Shown piece by piece: positions 19,441 through 27,787 of a stretch of 64,000 nt of DNA (positions are counted from its first letter, which is position 1; every line of letters starts with the position of its first letter). This stretch comes from an uncultured beta proteobacterium (GTDB lineage: Bacteria; Pseudomonadota; Gammaproteobacteria; Burkholderiales; Burkholderiaceae_C). Location: the NCBI GenBank assembly GCA_903845935.1, contig CAIMZI010000008.1:1-64000 (forward strand), written 5' to 3'. The translations under genes were made by a program, and so were the position numbers. A model generated the notes under the pieces. It made no database searches and was not told the origin of the DNA. It saw only the letters and a program-made list of their open reading frames with translations.

Positions 19441-21468
19441 ATGAGTCAAACCCTTTCCGCTTCGACCCTGATCTGGGTGCCACTGGCTCCCCTGGTCGGC
19501 TCCGTGCTGGCCGGTGTGCTGGGCACTAAATTCGGTGGCAATGTCATGGGCCGCGTGGGTAGCCACAGCCTGACCATTCTGGGCGTACTGGTGGCCTTTG
19601 TGCTGTCGGTGATGACGCTCCTGAGCGTGGTGCAAGACGGCGCCCGCTTCAACGAAACGCTCTACACCTGGATGTCGGTGGGCGGTCTCAAAATGGAGAT
19701 TGGCTTTCTGGTCGATGGCCTTACCGCCATGATGATGTGCGTGGTGAGCTTTGTCTCGCTGATGGTCCACCTCTACACCGTGGGCTATATGGAAGAGGAC
19801 GCGGGCTACAACCGCTTCTTTGCCTACATCTCCTTGTTCACCTTCTCCATGCTGATGCTGGTGATGAGTAACAACCTGCTGCAACTGTTCTTCGGCTGGG
19901 AAGCCGTGGGCCTGGTGTCCTATCTTTTGATTGGTTTCTGGTTCAACAAGCCCACCGCGATATTTGCCAACATGAAGGCCTTTTTGGTCAACCGTGTCGG
20001 TGACTTTGGCTTCATCCTGGGCATTGGCCTGATCGTGGCTTTTGGCGGCACCCTGAATTACGCCGAAGTGTTCGGCAAGAAGGCCGAACTGTCCGCCCTG
20101 TTGTTCCCGGGTACCGACTGGATGTTGGTCACCGTGATTTGCATCTGCCTGTTTATCGGTGCCATGGGCAAGTCGGCCCAGTTCCCCTTGCATGTCTGGT
20201 TGCCAGACTCCATGGAAGGTCCGACGCCCATCTCCGCACTGATCCACGCGGCGACCATGGTGACGGCCGGCATCTTCATGGTGGCCCGCATGTCACCGCT
20301 GTTTGAGCTGAGCGACACGGCGCTGAATTTCGTGTTGGTGATTGGCTCCATCACGGCACTGTTTATGGGCTTTTTGGGCATCATCCAGAACGACATCAAG
20401 CGTGTGGTGGCCTATTCCACGCTGTCGCAACTCGGCTACATGACGGTGGCCTTGGGTGCTTCTGCCTACTCGGTTGCAGTGTTCCATCTGATGACGCATG
20501 CCTTCTTCAAGGCGTTGTTGTTCCTTGGCGCCGGTTCGGTCATCATGGGTTGCCACCACAACCAGGACATCCGCTGGATGGGTGGTTTGCGAAAGTACAT
20601 GCCCATCACCTGGATCACTTCATTGCTGGGTTCACTGGCCCTGATCGGCACGCCGTTCTTCGCTGGCTTCTATTCCAAGGACAGCATCATCGAAGTGGTG
20701 TCGGCAAGCCATCTGCCCGGTGCCGGCTTTGCGTCCTTTGCCGTGCTGGCCGGTGTGTTTGTGACAGCCTTCTATTCCTTTCGCATGTATTTCCTGGTGT
20801 TCCACGGCAAGGAGCGCTTTGACCAGAATCCGGATGCACACCATGGACATGATGCCCACGGTCATGACGCTCACCATGGCCATGACAACAAGCCGCATGA
20901 ATCGCCCTGGGTGGTGTGGGTGCCGCTGGTGCTGCTGGCGATTCCTTCGGTGGTCATCGGTTATCTGACGATTGATCCGATGCTGTTTGGTGACTTTTTC
21001 AAGGGCGCCATTTTCATAGACTTGGAAAAGCATCCCGGTATGGAAGAATTGAAGAGCGCCTTCCATGGTCCTGTCGAAATGGCCATGCACGCACTCACCA
21101 GTCTGCCGCTGTGGCTGGCCTTCTCCGGTGTGGCGCTGTCCTACTACATGTACATGATCAATCCGGCCCTGCCGACTGCGATCAAGAGACTAGCTTCGCC
21201 CATCTATACCTTGCTGGAGAACAAGTACTACCTGGACTGGTTTAACGAAAATGTGCTGGCACGCGGTGCCCGCGCTTTGGGTACCGGTTTGTGGAAGGGT
21301 GGCGATCAGATGCTGATCGACGGTGCCGTAGTTAACGGTTCCTGGAAACTGGTCGGATGGGTATCGGGCGGCGTGCGCAAGATCCAGACGGGTTATTTGT
21401 ATCACTATGCGTTGGTCATGATTCTGGGCGTGTTTGTCCTCATGACGTACTTCGTTTGGCTCAAGTAG
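19441..21468 (+). CDS. nuoL: NADH-quinone oxidoreductase subunit L
   Basis: A 675-residue antiporter-like subunit, the distal proton channel with the long lateral helix. FFGWEAVGLVSYLLIGFWF holds the key helix-5 Glu, and MGKSAQFPLHVWLPDSMEGP and LIHAATMVTAGIFMVAR are family blocks. A His/Asp-rich cytoplasmic loop (HHGHDAHGHDAHHGHD) sits at about residues 467-482, a pattern also seen in other betaproteobacterial NuoL. The ATG at 19441 lies seven bases after nuoK. Confidence 0.98.
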   Translation: MSQTLSASTLIWVPLAPLVGSVLAGVLGTKFGGNVMGRVGSHSLTILGVLVAFVLSVMTLLSVVQDGARFNETLYTWMSVGGLKMEIGFLVDGLTAMMMCVVSFVSLMVHLYTVGYMEEDAGYNRFFAYISLFTFSMLMLVMSNNLLQLFFGWEAVGLVSYLLIGFWFNKPTAIFANMKAFLVNRVGDFGFILGIGLIVAFGGTLNYAEVFGKKAELSALLFPGTDWMLVTVICICLFIGAMGKSAQFPLHVWLPDSMEGPTPISALIHAATMVTAGIFMVARMSPLFELSDTALNFVLVIGSITALFMGFLGIIQNDIKRVVAYSTLSQLGYMTVALGASAYSVAVFHLMTHAFFKALLFLGAGSVIMGCHHNQDIRWMGGLRKYMPITWITSLLGSLALIGTPFFAGFYSKDSIIEVVSASHLPGAGFASFAVLAGVFVTAFYSFRMYFLVFHGKERFDQNPDAHHGHDAHGHDAHHGHDNKPHESPWVVWVPLVLLAIPSVVIGYLTIDPMLFGDFFKGAIFIDLEKHPGMEELKSAFHGPVEMAMHALTSLPLWLAFSGVALSYYMYMINPALPTAIKRLASPIYTLLENKYYLDWFNENVLARGARALGTGLWKGGDQMLIDGAVVNGSWKLVGWVSGGVRKIQTGYLYHYALVMILGVFVLMTYFVWLK

Positions 21469-21480
21469 GAGATTAAGATA

Positions 21481-22959
21481 ATGGGATTGTTGAGCCTTGC
21501 GATCTGGACGCCCATCGCGTTCGGGATTGTTCTTCTGGCCCTGGGACGTGATGACCAGGCTAAAACGGTGCGCTGGGTTGCGCTGATCGGTGCGCTGGTC
21601 AGTCTGCTGGTCACCTTGCCGCTATACGGGCAGTTTGACAGCCACTCTGCAGCCATGCAGTTTGTGGAAAATGCGCCCTGGATTGAGCGCTTCAACATCA
21701 ACTATCACCTGGGCCTGGACGGCATCTCGTTCTGGTTTGTGTTGTTGACGGCCTTCATCAATGTGATCGTGGTGATTGCCAGCTGGGAGTCCATCACCTC
21801 ACGTGTCAACCAGTACATGGGTGCCTTCCTGATTCTGAGCGGCCTGATGATTGGCGTGTTTTGCGCGCTAGACGGCATGCTGTTCTACGTGTTCTTTGAA
21901 GCCACGCTGATTCCCATGTACCTGATCATTGGTATCTGGGGCGGCCCGAACAAGATCTATGCGGCCTTCAAGTTCTTTCTGTACACGCTGATGGGTTCGC
22001 TCTTGATGCTGATTGCCCTGGTCTATCTGTACACCCAATCGGGTGGCAGCTTTGATCTGGCCACTTGGTACGCGCTGCCGCTCAGCAGCACGGCTCAAAC
22101 CTATATCTTCTTTGCCTTCCTGGCGGCCTTTGCGGTCAAGGTGCCCATGTGGCCGGTGCATACCTGGTTGCCCGACGTGCACGTGGAGGCGCCCACCGGG
22201 GGTTCCGCTGTGTTGGCGGCCATCATGCTGAAGTTGGGGGCCTATGGTTTCCTGCGCTTCTCGCTGCCGATCGCGCCCGACGCCTCGCATGAGTGGTCCG
22301 GCCTGATGATTGGGCTGTCGCTGATCGCCGTGGTGTATGTCGGTCTGGTCGCCATGGTGCAAAAGGACATGAAAAAACTGGTGGCTTATTCATCGGTGGC
22401 GCACATGGGTTTTGTGACTTTGGGTTTCTTTATCTTCTCTGACCTCGGTGTGTCGGGCGGCATTGTGCAAATGATTGCCCACGGCTTTGTCTCCGCCGCC
22501 ATGTTCCTGTCCATCGGTGTGCTGTATGACCGGGTGCATTCCCGTGAAATCGCTGCCTATGGTGGCGTGGTCAACACCATGCCCAAGTTTGCGGCCTTTG
22601 CCCTGCTGTTCTCCATGGCCAATTGCGGCTTGCCGGGAACCGCTGGCTTTGTCGGCGAGTGGATGGTGATTCTGGGTGCGGTCAAGTTCAACTTCTGGAT
22701 CGGTTTTGCCGCCGCCAGTGCCCTGATCTTTGGCGCCGCCTACACGCTGTGGATGTTCAAGCGCGTCTACCTGGGCCCGGTGGGCAACCACCATGTCAAG
22801 GACCTGCTGGATATCAACCCGCGTGAGTTCCTGGTCATGGCCTTGCTGGCTGCATCGGTTCTGTACATGGGTATCTATCCCAAGCCCTTCACGGATGTGA
22901 TGGATGCATCGGTCACGCAGCTGCTCAAGCATGTGGCCCTGTCCAAGTTGCCCAACTGA
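21481..22959 (+). CDS. nuoM: NADH-quinone oxidoreductase subunit M
   Basis: A 492-residue antiporter-like membrane subunit with about 14 helices and one of the proton channels. FVFFEATLIPMYLIIGIWGG-type sequence is present (read FYVFFEATLIPMYLIIGIWG), with VPMWPVHTWLPDVHVEAPTG and KKLVAYSSVAHMGFVTLG as further conserved blocks. It begins 12 bases after nuoL with an AGGAGAT ribosome site. Confidence 0.98.
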   Translation: MGLLSLAIWTPIAFGIVLLALGRDDQAKTVRWVALIGALVSLLVTLPLYGQFDSHSAAMQFVENAPWIERFNINYHLGLDGISFWFVLLTAFINVIVVIASWESITSRVNQYMGAFLILSGLMIGVFCALDGMLFYVFFEATLIPMYLIIGIWGGPNKIYAAFKFFLYTLMGSLLMLIALVYLYTQSGGSFDLATWYALPLSSTAQTYIFFAFLAAFAVKVPMWPVHTWLPDVHVEAPTGGSAVLAAIMLKLGAYGFLRFSLPIAPDASHEWSGLMIGLSLIAVVYVGLVAMVQKDMKKLVAYSSVAHMGFVTLGFFIFSDLGVSGGIVQMIAHGFVSAAMFLSIGVLYDRVHSREIAAYGGVVNTMPKFAAFALLFSMANCGLPGTAGFVGEWMVILGAVKFNFWIGFAAASALIFGAAYTLWMFKRVYLGPVGNHHVKDLLDINPREFLVMALLAASVLYMGIYPKPFTDVMDASVTQLLKHVALSKLPN

Positions 22960-22980
22960 TCCAATGGAATTGAGAGATAA

Positions 22981-24474
22981 ATGATGATTGACAATATCAG
23001 TTGGATCACGGCCTATCCCGAGATGCTGTTGTTCGGCATGGCCTGCGTGATTGCCCTGTTTGACCTGGGCGTCAAGACCCCCTTGCGCGGTGCTACCTAC
23101 ACCCTGACCCTGCTGACGCTGGCGGTGGTGGCCTTCCTGGAGGCCATGTACGCCTCCGGTGGTGCCACCTACTACGGCTTTGGCAACATGGTGGTCAGCG
23201 ACGCCATGGGCAATTGGCTGAAGTGCTTTGCCGCAGTGGCCACCATGATCACCCTGGTCTACGGGCGCCCCTACGCAGGGGATCGCGGCATGTTGCGCGG
23301 TGGGGAGCTGTTTACGCTCACCCTTTTCTCCTTGCTGGGCATGTTCGTGATGATCTCCGGCAACAACTTCCTGGTGATTTACCTGGGTCTGGAGCTGCTG
23401 ACCTTGTCCAGCTACGCGCTGGTCGCACTGCGCCGTGACCACGTGGCTGCCACCGAGGCTGCGATCAAGTACTTTGTGCTGGGTGCCATGGCCTCCGGTT
23501 TCCTGCTCTACGGTATGTCCATGCTGTATGGTGCCACCGGCTCGCTGGATATCACCTCGGTGTTCAAGGCGATTGTCTCTGGACATGTGGACCATCAGGT
23601 GCTGATTTTTGGCCTGGTCTTTATCGTCTGCGGCCTGGCCTTCAAGCTCGGCGTCGTGCCCTTCCACATGTGGATTCCCGACGTCTATCAGGGAGCTCCT
23701 ACCGCGATCACGCTGATGATTGGCGGTGCGCCCAAGTTGGCCGCTTTTGGCATGACCATGCGTCTGCTGGTGGAGGGCATGTTGCCGCTGGCAATCGACT
23801 GGCAACAAATGCTGATGGTGCTGTCCATTGGCTCGCTCTTGCTGGGTAACCTGGCAGCCATCATGCAGACTAATGTGAAGCGCATGTTGGCCTACTCCAC
23901 GATCTCGCAAATGGGCTTTGTGCTGCTGGGTCTGATTGCAGGCGTCATCAACGGCAGCTCGCTGGATTTTTCCACCAATGCCTACAGCTCCTCCATGTTT
24001 TACGTCATCACCTATGTGCTGACCACGCTGGCCAGCTTCGGTGTTTTGTTGCTGTTGTCTCGCGAAGGTTTCGAGAGCGAAGAGATCTCCGACTTGGCTG
24101 GCCTGAACCAACGCAGCCCGCTGTACGCAGGCATCATGGCGGTTTCCATGTTCTCGCTGGCAGGCATTCCACCCTTGGCCGGTTTTTATGCCAAGCTGTC
24201 GGTGCTGCAGGCTCTGATGGTCTCGGGTGATCCGGTTTATCTTTACCTGGCCATTTTTGCCGTGATGATGTCTCTGATCGGCGCCTTCTACTATCTGCGC
24301 GTGGTCAAGGTGATGTATTTCGACGATCCGATTACCGCCACCCATGTGGTTGCCGGTGCCGACGTGCGTGTTGTTCTGTGTCTGAATGGCCTGCTGATTG
24401 TGGCCCTGGGCCTGATGCCCGGCGGCCTGATGGCTCTGTGCGCCCAGTCCATACGCCAGATGCTGGGTACCTGA
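22981..24474 (+). CDS. nuoN: NADH-quinone oxidoreductase subunit N
   Basis: A 497-residue antiporter-like subunit, the last of the 14 nuo genes. Conserved parts are YLGLELLTLSSYALVALRRD with the helix-5 Glu, KYFVLGAMASGFLLYGMSML, KLGVVPFHMWIPDVYQGAPT and RMLAYSTISQMGFVLLGL. The start is ATGATG at 22981/22984 after a GAGAG site. A NUDIX gene follows within six bases and probably belongs to the same transcript. Confidence 0.97.
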   Translation: MMIDNISWITAYPEMLLFGMACVIALFDLGVKTPLRGATYTLTLLTLAVVAFLEAMYASGGATYYGFGNMVVSDAMGNWLKCFAAVATMITLVYGRPYAGDRGMLRGGELFTLTLFSLLGMFVMISGNNFLVIYLGLELLTLSSYALVALRRDHVAATEAAIKYFVLGAMASGFLLYGMSMLYGATGSLDITSVFKAIVSGHVDHQVLIFGLVFIVCGLAFKLGVVPFHMWIPDVYQGAPTAITLMIGGAPKLAAFGMTMRLLVEGMLPLAIDWQQMLMVLSIGSLLLGNLAAIMQTNVKRMLAYSTISQMGFVLLGLIAGVINGSSLDFSTNAYSSSMFYVITYVLTTLASFGVLLLLSREGFESEEISDLAGLNQRSPLYAGIMAVSMFSLAGIPPLAGFYAKLSVLQALMVSGDPVYLYLAIFAVMMSLIGAFYYLRVVKVMYFDDPITATHVVAGADVRVVLCLNGLLIVALGLMPGGLMALCAQSIRQMLGT

Positions 24475-24479
24475 AGCCC

Positions 24480-25085
24480 GTGTCACTGAAACCATTGGCG
24501 CACCTGGTCGAAACCCAAGCGTCTTCGCAAGAGGTATACAAGGGCAATTTTCTACATGTCTTTGTCGACCATGTGACCCTGCCCGATGGGGCTGTGGCGA
24601 CCCGGGAATATGTGGTGCACCCCGGTGCGGTGATGGTTATACCCATGCTCGTCGACGAGAACGGTGCGTGGCGGGTGGTGCTCGAGCGCCAGTTCCGCTA
24701 TCCCATAGGCCAGGTCATGATTGAATTTCCGGCCGGTAAGCTCGATGCGGGCGAGTCCGTGGCCACCTGCGCGCAACGGGAGTTGCTGGAAGAGACCGGT
24801 TACACGGCCCAAGAGTGGGCCCGCGCCGGTCTTATGCATCCGGTGATCGCGTATTCCACCGAATTCATTGATGTCTGGTTTGCACGTGGTCTGACGGCAG
24901 GCCCGCAGAAACTCGACAATGGTGAATTTCTCGAAGTGTTTACCGCCTCGCCCGAAGAGCTTCTGCAGTGGTGCATGGAGGGACGGGTCACCGATGCCAA
25001 GACTCTGGCAGGTGCCCTGTGGTTGCAAAACACGCTCAATGGAAATTGGAAGCTGCAGTGGCAGCCAGTCGCCGCCCTGGCTTAG
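24480..25085 (+). CDS. NUDIX hydrolase, ADP-ribose pyrophosphatase-like
   Basis: A 201-residue protein with a full Nudix box: G in AGKLDAGE, then RELLEETGY (GX5EX7REUXEEXGU pattern, about residues 85-107). The order of elements resembles NudF/ADP-ribose pyrophosphatase, which splits ADP-ribose to AMP and ribose 5-phosphate. The GTG at 24480 starts five bases after the nuoN stop; an earlier in-frame reading overlaps nuoN heavily and is rejected. Its place behind nuo is common in Burkholderiales and may reflect NADH turnover, which is inference. Confidence 0.88.
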   Translation: MSLKPLAHLVETQASSQEVYKGNFLHVFVDHVTLPDGAVATREYVVHPGAVMVIPMLVDENGAWRVVLERQFRYPIGQVMIEFPAGKLDAGESVATCAQRELLEETGYTAQEWARAGLMHPVIAYSTEFIDVWFARGLTAGPQKLDNGEFLEVFTASPEELLQWCMEGRVTDAKTLAGALWLQNTLNGNWKLQWQPVAALA

Positions 25086-25101
25086 TTCCCGTAGCCCTGC
25101 C

Positions 25102-25548
25102 ATGAAGGTTCTGGATTTGCAATGTGCACTGGGCCATGGCTTTGAGGGCTGGTTTGCATCGGAAGAAGATTTCCTATCTCAGTGCGCGCGCACCCTGGTG
25201 TTATGCCCGCTGTGCGGCGACGCAACGGTGACCAAAAAACTCAGTGCCCCGCGCCTGAATTTGTCCACTCGCCGTCAGGACCCGCCAAGCACCGAAATCA
25301 AAGTGCCGAACCAGCCCGCTGCTGGCATTACGGCGGCTTGGCTGGAGCTGTCACGGCGCATTGTTGCCAATACCCAGGATGTGGGCGAACACTTTGCGGA
25401 GGAAGCCCGCAAAATGCATTACGGTGAAAGCGAAGAGCGCGCTATCCGCGGCCAGACCACGGCGGATGAGGCGCGGGCCCTGGTGGAGGAGGGCATCGAA
25501 ATTTTGCCCATGATCCTGCCGCAGGCCCTCAAAGGGCCGTTGCAATAA
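25102..25548 (+). CDS. DUF1178 family protein
   Basis: A 148-residue protein beginning MKVLDLQCALGHGFEGWF with a likely zinc-ribbon pair (C..GH near residues 8-12 and CPLCG near 36-40). The C-terminal half is acidic and helical (ARALVEEGIEILPMILP). This domain of unknown function is common in alpha- and betaproteobacteria, often behind nuo or NUDIX genes. It begins 16 bases after the NUDIX stop. Confidence 0.85.
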   Translation: MKVLDLQCALGHGFEGWFASEEDFLSQCARTLVLCPLCGDATVTKKLSAPRLNLSTRRQDPPSTEIKVPNQPAAGITAAWLELSRRIVANTQDVGEHFAEEARKMHYGESEERAIRGQTTADEARALVEEGIEILPMILPQALKGPLQ

Positions 25549-25575
25549 TCGGTGTCCCAGCAGGACGCGCCGCGC

Positions 25576-26898
25576 TCAGGGATAGAGCCCGCGTAGTTCT
25601 CTAGCCCGCAGGATACGGGTGCAGGCCACAATAAAGGTGGCGGTGCGCAGGCTCACCTTCTTGTCCTGCGACACCGACCAGACACCGGCAAAGGCCTCCT
25701 TCATGATGTGCACCAGGCGGGCGTTGATGTCGTCCTCGGTCCAGAAGAAGCTGGAGAAATCCTGCACCCATTCAAAGTAGCTCACCGTCACACCACCGGC
25801 ATTGGCAATCACGTCTGGCAACACCAAAATATTGCGTTCTTGCAAGATGTCATCGGCCTCGGGAGTGGTTGGTCCGTTGGCACCTTCAATCACCAGGCGG
25901 GCCTTGATGCGTGGGGCATTGGCGGCCGTGATCTGCTGCTCCAGCGCAGCGGGAATCAGAATATCGCACTCCACTTCCCAAAACAGCTCGTTGGCAATCA
26001 CCTCGGCATGGGCGAAACCTGCCACCGTGCCTACCTCGGCCACATGCGCCAGCAGGGCCGGCACGTCCAACCCTGCGTCGCGGTAAATCGTGCCGCCGTG
26101 GTCCTGCACCGACACGACGCGTGCGCCGGCCTGGGCAAACAGCTTGGCGGCAATGCCGCCCACATTGCCAAAGCCCTGCACCGCCACGCGCGCCTGGCCG
26201 ACATCCAGTCCGATATGCCTGGCGGCTTCCACCCCTACTGTAAACACGCCGCGCCCGGTGGCCTCCCGTCGGCCCAGCGAGCCGCCGAGCTCCACCGGCT
26301 TGCCTGTCACCACGCCGGTGGCGGTGGCGCCCTCGTTCATCGAGTAGGTGTCCATCATCCAGGCCATGATCTGCTCATTGGTGTTGACGTCCGGCGCCGG
26401 TATGTCCTTGGTCGGGCCGATGATGATGCCAATCTCGCTGGTGTAGCGCCGTGTCATACGCTCCAGTTCCCCGCGCGACAGGGTCTTGGGATCGACCCGG
26501 ATGCCTCCCTTGGCGCCACCGTAGGGCACGTTGACCGCGGCATTTTTCACCGACATCCAGGCCGAGAGCGCCATCACCTCGGACAGCGTCACGTCCTGGT
26601 GAAAGCGCACGCCGCCCTTGCCCGGTCCGCGCGAGGTGTTGTGCTGCACGCGGTAACCCTCAAAGTGGGCGATGGTACCGTTGTCCAGTTCAATCGGCAC
26701 ATCCACGATCAGGGCGCGCTTGGGGCGCTTGAGGGTCTCGGCCCAGCGCGCCAGGTGGCCCAGGTAAGGGATGACACGATCGACCTGCTGCAGGTAGATA
26801 CCCCAGGGACCAAGACGGTCGGCCTGCAAATACGAGGGCAGGGGATGGCCGTAGGGGTTGGAAACCGGCGTGGCGTTGGTGCTGTGGCTGCTTGTCAT
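25576..26898 (-). CDS. Glutamate dehydrogenase (Glu/Leu/Phe/Val family)
   Basis: Reversible oxidative deamination of glutamate to 2-oxoglutarate and ammonia. The 440 residues show the catalytic block [15 protein letters not shown] with the active Lys, the substrate region [20 protein letters not shown], and a Rossmann nucleotide site [11 protein letters not shown]. Coenzyme preference cannot be settled by eye. I prefer the ATG at 26898 ([11 protein letters not shown]), preceded by AAAGAGC; an in-frame GTG at 26931 would add 11 residues. The gene converges with the DUF1178 gene and stands alone. Confidence 0.93.
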   Translation of the reverse strand: MTSSHSTNATPVSNPYGHPLPSYLQADRLGPWGIYLQQVDRVIPYLGHLARWAETLKRPKRALIVDVPIELDNGTIAHFEGYRVQHNTSRGPGKGGVRFHQDVTLSEVMALSAWMSVKNAAVNVPYGGAKGGIRVDPKTLSRGELERMTRRYTSEIGIIIGPTKDIPAPDVNTNEQIMAWMMDTYSMNEGATATGVVTGKPVELGGSLGRREATGRGVFTVGVEAARHIGLDVGQARVAVQGFGNVGGIAAKLFAQAGARVVSVQDHGGTIYRDAGLDVPALLAHVAEVGTVAGFAHAEVIANELFWEVECDILIPAALEQQITAANAPRIKARLVIEGANGPTTPEADDILQERNILVLPDVIANAGGVTVSYFEWVQDFSSFFWTEDDINARLVHIMKEAFAGVWSVSQDKKVSLRTATFIVACTRILRARELRGLYP

Positions 26899-27020
26899 AA
26901 GGCTCTTTATGTTGGCATTGGAAGCAGCCACTGTAGGCGCGCGCCAGCCCCCTGTCCAAGGCCAGAAAAGTTGCTAACTATGCAAAAAATTTATGAGCCT
27001 GTGACTGGGGCCAGTTTCGC

Positions 27021-27094
27021 CGGCGGGCCGCCCCAAGGCGAAACGCGCCCCATTGGGGGCCAGCGCACTACGCGCAGCAACATGCGTGGGGGCC
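27021..27094. repeat. GC-rich imperfect palindromic intergenic element
   Basis: Between glutamate dehydrogenase and a small coding sequence lies a GC-rich stretch in which GGCCGCCCCAA (from 27026) is matched by TTGGGGGCC (27053-27061), followed by AGCGCACTACGCGC and GTGGGGGCC. The CCCCAA/TTGGGG plus GTGGGGGCC pattern resembles dispersed noncoding repeats common in Comamonadaceae genomes; that identification is from memory of style, not a search. Confidence 0.4.
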
Positions 27095-27099
27095 AAAAT

Positions 27100-27507
27100 T
27101 CACACCGACAGGTTGACCAAGCGTCCGCTGCGCTGCCCCAGCAATTGCCCAAAGGCAGTTGAGCTCGCATACGACTTCAAAGGATTGGCCGGAAACGAAA
27201 AGCCGTTGCTCGCCAGCGTCGCTACGGGTGCCAGGAAGGTCTGTGCCTGGGAATTTGCGGCCGACACCTGTCTATTGCTGAGCTGGCGGGTGTAGGTGCT
27301 GTCGGCCTGTGCCACCTGGGCGCTCAGGCTGGTGACCTTGCCCTGATCGGTCTGCGACTGCGCTTGTGCCTCGTCGGCCTGCGTGCGCAACTGTTTGGCG
27401 TTGCTCTCTGCCTGGTCGGCCTCGCGCCGCGCCTGTTCCAGCCTTGCCTCGGCTTGCAGCACCTGCGTGCTGGGCGTGGCATACGAGAGGGCGGTGATTG
27501 CGACCAT
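27100..27507 (-). CDS. Small coiled-coil protein
   Basis: A 135-residue protein I do not recognise by name. Residues 15-70 are a charged heptad-rich coil (LEQARREADQAESNAKQLRT, QADEAQAQSQTDQGKVTSL) with no Cys. The C-terminal part ends in GQRSGRLVNLSV, a segment I have seen in short Comamonadaceae coiled-coil proteins. The ATG at 27507 lies 22 bases after the stop of the preceding small gene on the same strand. No signal peptide is evident. The function is unknown. Confidence 0.6.
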   Translation of the reverse strand: MVAITALSYATPSTQVLQAEARLEQARREADQAESNAKQLRTQADEAQAQSQTDQGKVTSLSAQVAQADSTYTRQLSNRQVSAANSQAQTFLAPVATLASNGFSFPANPLKSYASSTAFGQLLGQRSGRLVNLSV

Positions 27508-27529
27508 GAGACAGTAGCGGGTCTATCTT

Positions 27530-27787
27530 TCAGGCGGCTACATTTAACAGCAAGCCTAGCGTCTCACCGCGCATATTGGTGGTGGGACGCGGAGTCTGCT
27601 GGGCCGCCTTTTTTGCGGCAAGGACTACAGCATCGGCCTCGGGATTGGGTTTCTGGGCGGATTTCTTGGGCGCCTCGGCTGGCTTGACCGCCTGCACCGG
27701 GTTCGATTTGACAAGATCCACGACGGTCTCCCACAAAGTGATGAATGTTCCAGCCGCAAGTGTAGGGTGATCGCCGCCGCAATTCAA
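27530..27787 (-). CDS. Small uncharacterised protein coupled to the ABC exporter
   Basis: An 85-residue protein with a hydrophobic N-terminal third (FITLWETVVDLV) and a Lys/Pro/Ala-rich middle (KPAEAPKKSAQKPNPEADAV), ending GETLGLLLNVAA. There is no ATG in the first 70 codons; the TTG at 27787 overlaps the upstream ABC transporter stop in TTGA, which would allow translational coupling. Its coding status is plausible from position and frame but not proven. Confidence 0.45.
   Translation of the reverse strand: MNCGGDHPTLAAGTFITLWETVVDLVKSNPVQAVKPAEAPKKSAQKPNPEADAVVLAAKKAAQQTPRPTTNMRGETLGLLLNVAA

Noticed and set aside
22390-24495. 701-codon minus-strand open frame opposite nuoM and nuoN
   Set aside because: His/Gln/Gly-rich antisense of two clear membrane subunits; not a gene.
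25708-27162. 484-codon plus-strand open frame opposite glutamate dehydrogenase
   Set aside because: Antisense to a conserved enzyme and without family features; only its last part lies in intergenic DNA.
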